A stretch of 64,000 nucleotides of DNA from SbD1 sp039679945 (lineage in GTDB: Bacteria; Desulfobacterota; Syntrophobacteria; Syntrophobacterales; Syntrophobacteraceae). Within the stretch, counting starts at the first letter, position 1, and each line of letters begins with the position of its first letter. The stretch lies in NCBI GenBank assembly GCA_039679945.1, contig JBDKTY010000168.1, positions 5,793 to 69,792 on the forward strand. Direction: 5' to 3'. Of this stretch, positions 46,163 through 53,217 are shown in pieces. Position numbers and translations under genes: made by a program. The notes beneath the pieces were generated by a model, which searched no databases, had not been told where the DNA came from, and was given only the letters and a program-made list of their open reading frames with translations.

Positions 46163-46990
46163 TTACGGGGTGAGGTCTTTCGCTTTTAAGAGTCTTTGAT
46201 CCCTCTTGCGCTGCAAATCTTTTGCTTCTTCAACGAGGTTCAGGCTGCTGTTCCAACTCGCATCACAAAAAGCCTGAAATCGATCAAAACAAGTCCCCTC
46301 GTAAATGATCTCAGTATCCCGTGAAGGAACGCCATGGGTTAGGGTGTAATCGGCAAGGGCCATGATGTAATCATAGCGCCTTTCCTTTGGGATAATAATC
46401 GGGGGATAGCCCGCTTTCAGGCAGGGAAGGTTTCCGATAAGCCGGGCAATCCGGCCGTTGCCGTCCCAGAAGGGGTGAATTGCGACAAAAGAAACGTGCA
46501 GCCTGGCGTAGGATTTGAGGATCTCCCCCGGTTCCCCGGAAGATTGCAGTTGCGCATTCAGAAGCTGCAGCCAACGTTCCATCAGCTTCGGGACTTCCCA
46601 ATGATCGGAGAATTCGATAGTCTTGAGATGGTTGTTGACGGTGACGCTGGTTGAGTTGTTTTCCCGTTTCCATGCGCCAACAGGTTTGTAAACGTCCAGG
46701 ACTGGTTCGGTGATCACGAGTTTATGGAGGTCGAATAAGTCTATCTCGGTGATCTCCTGTTTTTGGACCAAAGCGTACATGAGATCGACGGCTCGGGCGT
46801 GCCCCTCGATGTCGCGGTGATCCTTGAGCGGCTTGCCGCTGATCGTCAGCCCTTCGCTTAAGACAAAAGCGGTTTCACCCAAGGTCAGGGTATTGCCCTC
46901 AATGGCCGTGGACATATGTGTCCATAACGCCCTGAGTTGTTCCAGAAGGTTTTTTCTGATGTCGTCCGATAATCCATCGAGGAACTTCAT
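46163..46990 (-). CDS. Fic-domain protein (class II, with N-terminal inhibitory motif)
   Basis: A 275-aa Fic protein, a predicted AMP-transferase on Ser/Thr/Tyr of target proteins. The core motif is HPFWDGNGRIAR (172-183), matching HPFxDGNGRxxR. An inhibitory-helix motif (S/T)xxxE(G/N) is present as S27-T-A-I-E31-G, so activity is likely self-restrained (class II). A C-terminal basic tail follows. It appears intact. Its start overlaps by ATGA the end of a frameshifted small gene, and it lies inside the 2-kb relic element bounded by tRNA-Thr repeats. Confidence 0.93.
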   Translation of the reverse strand: MKFLDGLSDDIRKNLLEQLRALWTHMSTAIEGNTLTLGETAFVLSEGLTISGKPLKDHRDIEGHARAVDLMYALVQKQEITEIDLFDLHKLVITEPVLDVYKPVGAWKRENNSTSVTVNNHLKTIEFSDHWEVPKLMERWLQLLNAQLQSSGEPGEILKSYARLHVSFVAIHPFWDGNGRIARLIGNLPCLKAGYPPIIIPKERRYDYIMALADYTLTHGVPSRDTEIIYEGTCFDRFQAFCDASWNSSLNLVEEAKDLQRKRDQRLLKAKDLTP

Positions 46991-47218
46991 GAGATGCTTT
47001 CCATGGCTGGTTGTTTGGCAAAAGTCACTCTAACGCCCCTGTCCCGGAAGAGGTAGGCGAGCTTGCCTTCCAAAGTACTGCTTCTTGATCTTGTTAGAAA
47101 GGCCCCTCGCCTCTTCCCTGTTCGCCGGGCCCAGCGAAGACCGTTTGCCATTAAGCTCAACGCACCAAAGCCCGTACTCTTTGCGAAAGAATAGCCGAAT
47201 AGACATGTAGAATTTCAT
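46987..47218 (-). pseudogene. Frameshifted small gene upstream of fic (possible integrase N-terminal-like)
   Basis: The frame from ATG 47218 encodes RLFFRKEYGLWCVELNGKR, REEARGLSNKIKKQY and then drifts into a short unrelated tail. In the shifted frame the sequence continues as LEGKLAYLFRDRGVRVTF and terminates with a TGA that overlaps the fic ATG. The two parts read as one ~75-residue protein with an indel near 47077. The first part resembles arm-type N-termini of tyrosine integrases, but this is weak. It could also be a small partner of fic. Confidence 0.6.
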
Positions 47219-47421
47219 ATGCCGAGTTTCCCGCGGATTGCAAGAGCTTTTTTGTCACCCCTGCCATTGAGGAGCGCAAGCTTTGCAACCGCGTTCCTCA
47301 ATTGATTTTCAGCCATGGGGTCCAAATTGACTTGGTCCTGATTCTATTCTGGATGCCCATGCATAGCGAGAATCAGTTTGACCGCCCGGTCAAGTTCTCT
47401 GGCCACGCATTCATACCACAT
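47215..47421 (-). pseudogene. Small gene with in-frame amber codon
   Basis: ATG 47421 follows a strong GGGAGGGAAGG. The frame reads MWYECVARELDRAVKLILA, meets TAG at 47344-47346, then continues with NLDPMAENQLRNAVAKLALL and GDKKALAIRGKLG to a TGA overlapping the next gene's ATG. The 68-codon product would be helical and basic. The same frame also extends upstream past a TGA (47479-47481) to about 47550 with protein-like sequence (VTIPSGHRVLASGG), so the true gene may be longer with two stops. Function unknown. Confidence 0.55.
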
Positions 47422-47942
47422 CGCCTTCCCTCCCGGCGATATGGCACCGAATCTCTGCACAGCCACGATAACCGGGCCTCAGTGGTACCGGGTTCGGCTC
47501 CTCCCACCTGAAGCAAGCACGCGATGGCCTGACGGGATCGTAACAACCTTCTTCTTTGAGACAATATCAAATCCTTAAGTCGCCGCCTTGCTTGACTAAG
47601 TTATGCCATGTTGCCTCCTCGCGGGCTTTCTCGCCCTCAGGTGCGCTTCTAATCGCCGAATGCCGATTTGCCCAATTTCGGGCATTAGAATGGATTTGCA
47701 AATGGAACGGAGAGTTTAATCCTCACCTTGGAGTAAGAGTGGTAAAAAACGTAACTGAGTTGACCTCCAGCGCAAAATAAGATGACCTTCGATGAAAGAA
47801 GGTCAAATTTACAGGTCGAAACGCGACGGATTTTTCATTTTTGCCGGTCGTTTTGCGCGTCCCAAACGGATCGGAAGGGACCAGTATTGACAAGTCCTTG
47901 CTTTCCGCAAAGCCTTGTGATACAAGGCTTTCCAACCATTGG
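47422..47942. other. Region between relic small genes and tRNA-Thr
   Basis: About 520 bp. It includes the possible upstream extension of the amber-interrupted gene to about 47550. The rest has no clear gene. A GACCTTC/GAAGGTC hairpin lies at 47784-47804. A TTGCTT (47898-47903) and TACAAG (47921-47926) pair could be the tRNA promoter. Confidence 0.5.
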
Positions 47943-48014
47943 GCCGGCGTAGCTCAGGGGTAGAGCAGCTGATTCGTAATCAGCAGGTCGCGGGTTCGAA
48001 TCCCATCGCCGGCT
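47943..48014 (+). tRNA. tRNA-Thr (anticodon CGT)
   Basis: A full cloverleaf. The acceptor GCCGGCG pairs with CGCCGGC, anticodon stem GCTGA/TCAGC encloses TTCGTAA (anticodon CGT, reading ACG), and the T arm contains GGTTCGAATC. The discriminator is T and CCA is not encoded. Strong terminator downstream. Confidence 0.95.
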
Positions 48015-48033
48015 TTAAAAAGAAGGACAAATC

Positions 48034-48066
48034 GGGGAGTTAGCAGATATGCTGACTCCCCTTTTT
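48034..48066 (+). terminator. Rho-independent terminator after tRNA-Thr
   Basis: GGGGAGTTAGCA pairs with TGCTGACTCCCC (one G-T pair) around a 4-nt loop and is followed by TTTTTC. Confidence 0.93.
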
Positions 48067-48190
48067 CTTTCCCGACGATCAAAGGGACGTTTTCCAGGGC
48101 TTCCTCTATAAGGAGGCTGAATAGATCCGAAGGTTATCGCCGTGAGGACTGCAGCTTTTTGATGGCGGGCATCCGCGTCGGTTTCGGATT

Positions 48191-48622
48191 TTATCTTTTC
48201 TTGGTACGCAATTCGTAAATCCTGGACAAAAGCGCGAACAACAGGCCCGCGGACAAGCCACACATGAGGATGCCGGTCAAACCCTCCACCGGGCTGAGTA
48301 GCCGCCACGGCTCCGACAACACCACATCGCCGAACCCAATCGTCGTATAACTGACCCCGGAGAAGTAGACCGCCGACTCGGCATTGGGCAGGCATCCCGC
48401 CCACCAATAGCACAACGCCCAAACCGTGATCTCGGCCAGGTGAATCAGAATCAGCGACATAACCACATGGATGAGCAGCCAGGTAATGGACCAGTGTCGA
48501 GTCGGCATCTCCGCGGGCGCTCTCGGCAACAACCGCAGCACCAGGCTGAGCCCCGCGGCATGCACGAACACCGTGACAGCCACCAACGCACAGCCGATCA
48601 AGATTACTGCCATCATGGCCAA
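48191..48622 (-). CDS. Two-TM potassium-channel-like protein
   Basis: A 143-aa protein with three hydrophobic segments and the K+ selectivity filter as TTIGFGD between the last two TM helices (SGVSYTTIGFGDVVLSEPW). It is a minimal Ion_trans_2 pore with no regulatory RCK or cyclic-nucleotide domain. It may conduct K+ as a tetramer. No linked regulator is seen. Confidence 0.9.
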   Translation of the reverse strand: MAMMAVILIGCALVAVTVFVHAAGLSLVLRLLPRAPAEMPTRHWSITWLLIHVVMSLILIHLAEITVWALCYWWAGCLPNAESAVYFSGVSYTTIGFGDVVLSEPWRLLSPVEGLTGILMCGLSAGLLFALLSRIYELRTKKR

Positions 48623-49352
48623 ACCCCGGTTTCCATAGGCAAGAGCCTCAAGCGCAAGGTAGATAACATATCACTCGGCATTCGCGGGTTCACCCGGCCG
48701 GGCGGCCCTGGTCCTCTTTTCTCCCCGGGTCTTTTCTCGGAGGAGAACCGCCATTGCAATCTGTTGCGGGACTGACTGACAGGAATCGCTTCTTGAAGTT
48801 TCGCAGGTAGCAGGTACCCTCGATCCTGTCAAGGACATGTTGGTGCCGATCTTTCAGCGAAGAAAGACACGTACCTATCACGGCGCTTCGCAGCCAGTCA
48901 ATCGCTGCTCACGGGACGGATTCGATTCCATCGCCCGCGGCCGGCATGGATGGCGGTTGCACCCGGACCGGACACCGGGGCTTAACAAAGCGTAAGCGAT
49001 CACGGACAAACCCAGCGTCTTTCCGGATAATTGAATCCGAAAAGGCACGGGGTTTGCCGCTATTTGGTGGGAGAGGTAATCGATGTGACGGTGGATCTCG
49101 ACGGACAAAATCTGCATTGATGGAAGTAACGTCCAGGAAGCCATTATCTCCGACCGGTTGCACCGGGTCTCGGAGAGTCCGCCTCCGGGGAAAGCAAGCA
49201 GATTTTCTTATCGACTAGGGGCGCAAACCGGTGAGAGAATGACTGCCTCGCAATCCTTGCATGTCACCGAACGCGCATGCGGGACTTATTTTGCCGGCGA
49301 CGAAAGCACTTTTCGATACAACTTTGCATGACACAATTTGTTGAGTTCCTGA
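48623..49352. other. Intergenic region
   Basis: 730 bp between the channel and the flavoprotein. Only short, unsupported open frames occur. No RNA gene, repeat or terminator was recognised. Confidence 0.5.
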
Positions 49353-50519
49353 ATGAAAAATGACGTAATCATAATCGGGGCGGGTGCATCTGGCCTCATG
49401 TGCGCGATGGAAGCGGGAACAAGGGGACGCTCCGTCCTCGTCCTCGATCATTCCGAAAAGGTGGCGAACAAGATTCGCGTCTCGGGAGGAGGGCGGTGCA
49501 ACTTCTCGAACAGGATCATGGGACGGGAGTATTACATTTCCCGCAATCCCCGTTTCGTAACATCCGCACTCTCACGATTCACGCCTCTGGATTTCCTGGC
49601 AATCCTGGAAAGCCACGGGATCGGGTACCACGAGCGGGAGGAAGGCCAGCTTTTCTGCAATGAAAGCTCACGACAAATCATCGACATGCTTGTGACCGAG
49701 TGCGGCAGGGCGGCGGTTCGGTTCCAGTTGAACTGCAACATATCCGGAATAACCCGGACCGATGGTTTTCGGATCACGACAGATAAGGGTGTTTTCGATT
49801 GCGAGTCGCTCGTCATCGCGACGGGAGGCCTCTCATATCCCGCTCTGGGAGCCAGCAATTTCGGATACTCCGTCGCAAAACAGTTCGGGCTCAAAGTCAC
49901 CAAGCTGAACCCGGCTCTCACCCCCTTGCGGTTCAACCCTCGGGACACACAGGTGTTTGCCACGCTGGCTGGTGTCTCCATCAGTTCCACGGTAAGCCAC
50001 GAAGGCGTCCAGTTCAGGGGGAATTTGCTCTTCACTCACAACGGCATAAGCGGCCCCGCGATTCTTCAAATATCGTCCCACTGGGATCGGACAGGCGTCC
50101 TGACAGTAGATCTTTTGCCCGGACTGGACATTCTTAACGTCCTGTTGGAAAAGCAAAGCTCCAAAATGCTCCTGTCCACTATCCTCGACCAATATCTGCC
50201 GAAAAGATTCGTGAAACTCTGGTGCGATCTCCACGGCGGATCGAGGCCTGTCAGCCGGCACTCACGAACTGAACTCGACTCCATCGCCCGAGACCTTCAC
50301 GAATGGCAGCTACGTCCTGACGGGACCGAGGGCTTCAACAAGGCGGAAGTGACCCTTGGGGGCGTCGATACGGACGAACTCTCATCGCGCACCATGGAAT
50401 CCCGCAAGATACCGGGTCTTTATTTTCTGGGAGAGGTGGTCGACGTGACGGGACATCTCGGCGGGTACAACCTTCATTGGGCGTGGGCATCCGGCCATGC
50501 CGCGGGACAGTTCGTCTGA
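49353..50519 (+). CDS. BaiN/HI0933-family FAD-dependent oxidoreductase
   Basis: A 388-aa flavoprotein of the HI0933/BaiN family. The dinucleotide fold IIIGAGASGLMCAMEA and VSGGGRCNFSN are family hallmarks. Later segments include FRGNLLFTHNGISGPAIL and the C-terminal FLGEVVDVTGHLGGYNLHWAWASG. BaiN-type enzymes reduce double bonds in some steroid-like substrates; many are of unknown function. Isolated gene with no obvious operon. Confidence 0.94.
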   Translation: MKNDVIIIGAGASGLMCAMEAGTRGRSVLVLDHSEKVANKIRVSGGGRCNFSNRIMGREYYISRNPRFVTSALSRFTPLDFLAILESHGIGYHEREEGQLFCNESSRQIIDMLVTECGRAAVRFQLNCNISGITRTDGFRITTDKGVFDCESLVIATGGLSYPALGASNFGYSVAKQFGLKVTKLNPALTPLRFNPRDTQVFATLAGVSISSTVSHEGVQFRGNLLFTHNGISGPAILQISSHWDRTGVLTVDLLPGLDILNVLLEKQSSKMLLSTILDQYLPKRFVKLWCDLHGGSRPVSRHSRTELDSIARDLHEWQLRPDGTEGFNKAEVTLGGVDTDELSSRTMESRKIPGLYFLGEVVDVTGHLGGYNLHWAWASGHAAGQFV

Positions 50520-50690
50520 GCCCTCAATTTATTTTGATCCGTGTTCCGGGGAAGGCCGAGGAAAGATCGACGCCCGTCACGACAGGAGGAGTGCTGACGG
50601 CGCCTCCGTTTGCCGCGAATTTCCCGAGCGACACGGCCCAGTTCCACCCGGATGACTGGACAGACCTGACAGCCTCTTCAGTCCCGCTTT

Positions 50691-51545
50691 TCAATCATCG
50701 TACTGGTGTGCGTATGCCGCGTCGTTATAGAGGCCTTCACCGTACTGGCCGGCCCCGTATTCCCGGATGATCTTCTGGCCCTCATCGGCTTTCACGAAGT
50801 CGATGAACTTCGCCGCCAGCGACGCGCCGGGGGTTGCTCCCTCGGGCTGGCTCAGGGCGTGGTAGGTATTTACAAGGAACTTGTCTCCCTTGAAGAGGAT
50901 CTTCAGATTCGGAACACCATTCTTCTCGGCAACCCATGTGCTGCTGTCAGCCATGAAGTAACCCTTCTCGTCGTTTGCGCGCTTTAGAGTCGCGGTCATG
51001 AATTCCCTGGTCACGACGTACCAGTCACCGGTCGGGTTGATGCCCGCCTTCTTCCAGACGTCCATTTCCTTTTTATGAGTTCCGGAATTGTCTCCCCGAG
51101 AGAAAAATCGCGCCTTGGCGACGGCGATTGCCGTGTAGGCATCGACAGCACTCTTGCTCGCGGCAATCCGGGCCGGATCGTCCGGCGGCCCCACAATGAA
51201 GAATTCGTTCGATCCTATAAGCGTCCGCTTAATGGCCCACCCCTCCTCCATGGCCTTCTTTTCAGCCTCGGGAGCGTGCACCATGATCATATCGACCGTT
51301 TTCTCTTTCAAGGCCTTGAGGGACTCACCCGAGCCGGCCTTCTTCCAGCAGAGGACGGCATCATTTTTCGCCGCGAACTCCTCGGCGAGAGCTTTCACGA
51401 GGCCCAACTCGCCCGGGCTACCCGTAGCGAGCGAGAATTGGTTGCGGCCCTTCCCGTATACTTCCTCACATCCCCCCTGAGCGAAGGACATCGAGGAAAT
51501 CAATGAACAAATCACCAGGGCAAATGATACAAATCCCAATCTCAT
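50691..51545 (-). CDS. TupA-like (tungstate/molybdate-type) ABC substrate-binding protein
   Basis: A 284-aa periplasmic binding protein with a signal peptide (~1-25, SFA-QGG). The body has SLATGSPGEL, VDMIMVHAPEAEKKAMEEGW, FFIVGPPDDPARI, RGDNSGTHKKE and WYVVT, as in TupA/WtpA-like tungstate binders. A tungstate function is inferred from these motifs. No permease or ATPase gene is adjacent, so it must use a transporter encoded elsewhere. ATG 51545 after a G-rich ribosome site is used; a frame back to 51644 is less supported. Confidence 0.88.
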   Translation of the reverse strand: MRLGFVSFALVICSLISSMSFAQGGCEEVYGKGRNQFSLATGSPGELGLVKALAEEFAAKNDAVLCWKKAGSGESLKALKEKTVDMIMVHAPEAEKKAMEEGWAIKRTLIGSNEFFIVGPPDDPARIAASKSAVDAYTAIAVAKARFFSRGDNSGTHKKEMDVWKKAGINPTGDWYVVTREFMTATLKRANDEKGYFMADSSTWVAEKNGVPNLKILFKGDKFLVNTYHALSQPEGATPGASLAAKFIDFVKADEGQKIIREYGAGQYGEGLYNDAAYAHQYDD

Positions 51546-52050
51546 CCCGCACCCCCCAGTCGCGTCGTGCAATGCCGCCATCATCCGTTCCCGTCGGTTT
51601 CCGAATAACCCGGGACCTTCTCTCTCAAAGGAACCTGTCAACAATTCTCATGAGTATCTCCCCTATGTCAAGTTTTCCATAACACCCATCATCGAAACAT
51701 AGAGGCACAGGTACGGCGAATCAGTCAACCGTTTTACTATTCCTGGCTGGAACGACCTCATTACCTCAACCACAGCCTCCTCATACTCAAGGGAATATAG
51801 CCTCGCATTCTTAATTTACATCTCCATACGGCTTTTTCTTTCAGTCGCATTTATTTCATCTTATGATGTCCATGATAATGCGGTCCTTTCTTTTGGAAGC
51901 TATTCCGAGCACTTTTGAGGTTACGACCGGTTGCGGTTTCGTCGTCGCGCAACCGGTATGCTGGTCCCATTGAACGATCAAGGGACGCTCCTGTCGCTAT
52001 CCCTTGTTTCGGGAAGATCTCCGGTGAGCCTTTTACTGGGAGGCAGAGTC
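51546..52050. other. Divergent intergenic region
   Basis: 505 bp between the TupA-like gene and the next plus-strand gene. AT-rich stretches at 51770-51860 could hold promoters for both directions. No specific site was resolved. Confidence 0.5.
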
Positions 52051-53007
52051 GTGCACGTCAAATCAGTCCTGCTTTTTCTTTTCTTTTGTTGCTTTGTTCT
52101 GAACTCATCGCCCGCATCCTCCCCGCTTCCGTCGTTTCCGAACGTTGAGCTTGCCGCCGCCTCCGCCGCCGGAGCGCAGACTTCGGGAGATGCCGGCGCT
52201 CAGGAGGATCAGAGTTCCTCCACGGCGGCATCTCCGCCGGAAGAGGCATCCGTCACGAAAACTTACTCCCTGGGTGAATTCCTGCTGACGGTGTCCGGCA
52301 GCGCCGAAGAGAGCAAGTACGAGGTCACTCTCACCAGGTCCGGCCAGTCCATTCTGGAGGAGGAGAGTTACCTGGTGGAGCCGGAGGGGACCATATTTGA
52401 AGACACGCCCGCAAAAGGCTGCAGGACCCTCGTTACCTACATCTATTCCGGCGGCGCGCATTGCTGCACCACGGCAATAGTTGCCACAATCCAGGGACAG
52501 AGTCACGTGTTCTCCGTCCTCGATCTTGCTCACAGCTCGGAAATCGAGTTCTCGGATATCAACGGAGACGGCATCCGGGAGATCAAAATCGCGGACTGGC
52601 AGTTTGCCTACTATGGCACTGGAAATCAGAAGATCGGCTTCTCTTTCGCGGATTCTCCCGCAATGGAACGGTTCATGGTTTTTGAGGATTCGGGGTGGAG
52701 GCCGGATAGACAGGGCCAATTCCAGGCGTTTTATGAAAAACTTTCCACGCAACACCGTTCCGAAGCAGAGTCCAAGGCTGGAAAGCCTGGCCGAACAAAT
52801 GAATTCGTTGCCGCCAACGCCATTCAATCCGCGTACTCCGCTGTCATGGCCGGCAAGGGAGATAAAGCCGCGGAGCAGTTGCTGCAGCGCCTGCTGCCCT
52901 CATCCTGGAAGCCCGAACTAAAGCAGATAGCCGCGGATGTCGTCAGGGCCGCAAAGGAATTCAACCCGGGAGAAACAACCCAGCCGCCCCGGCATCCGGG
53001 AACGTGA
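52051..53007 (+). CDS. Secreted protein of unknown function with FG-GAP/EF-like calcium loop
   Basis: A 318-aa protein from GTG 52051 (GGGAGG upstream). A signal peptide covers about residues 1-22. A low-complexity Ala/Ser/Glu linker (~25-70) follows. The central domain includes TYIYSGGAHCCTTA, SEIEFSDINGDGIREIKIADW (a DxNxDG loop as in VCBS/FG-GAP repeats) and YGTGNQKIGFSF. A helical C-terminal part contains AKEFNPGE. No family identified; probably periplasmic or cell-surface. An earlier ATG at 51931 would add 40 residues without support. Confidence 0.8.
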   Translation: MHVKSVLLFLFFCCFVLNSSPASSPLPSFPNVELAAASAAGAQTSGDAGAQEDQSSSTAASPPEEASVTKTYSLGEFLLTVSGSAEESKYEVTLTRSGQSILEEESYLVEPEGTIFEDTPAKGCRTLVTYIYSGGAHCCTTAIVATIQGQSHVFSVLDLAHSSEIEFSDINGDGIREIKIADWQFAYYGTGNQKIGFSFADSPAMERFMVFEDSGWRPDRQGQFQAFYEKLSTQHRSEAESKAGKPGRTNEFVAANAIQSAYSAVMAGKGDKAAEQLLQRLLPSSWKPELKQIAADVVRAAKEFNPGETTQPPRHPGT

Positions 53008-53153
53008 CCGCGGCGAAGGATCGGGCAACCCCGGCCGGCGAACCCGCTCTCAATAAACTTAGGCGCCTTGAACGTCAGGATGAGATCGAGCGGCTGTTAC
53101 ATGAGTTGAAATCCGGGGGCCGGATAATGCCCGAGGGTCGCGAAGAGAAATGA
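53004..53153 (+). CDS. Short coupled ORF (49 aa), uncertain
   Basis: GTG 53004 overlaps the stop of the upstream gene (GTGA). The product is basic and helical (PALNKLRRLERQDEIERLL). The overlap suggests coupling, but no ribosome site or homologue is known. Confidence 0.3.
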   Translation: MTAAKDRATPAGEPALNKLRRLERQDEIERLLHELKSGGRIMPEGREEK

Positions 53154-53217
53154 GGATTCCCTGTTTATTGCTCCTCACGGAGGAGCAGATCAGCCATCCA
53201 ACCGGGATGCAAATAGT

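Noticed and set aside
50477..50770. 97-codon plus-strand frame after the flavoprotein
   Set aside because: Overlaps the flavoprotein and TupA-like gene ends and has no motif.
51870..51882. CATGATAATGCGG, similar to the inverted-repeat end at 60536
   Set aside because: Lacks one base relative to the 14-mer and has no partner repeat nearby; treated as chance.
53169..53187. Small hairpin TGCTCCT/AGGAGCA between convergent genes
   Set aside because: No T run on either strand, so a terminator could not be supported.
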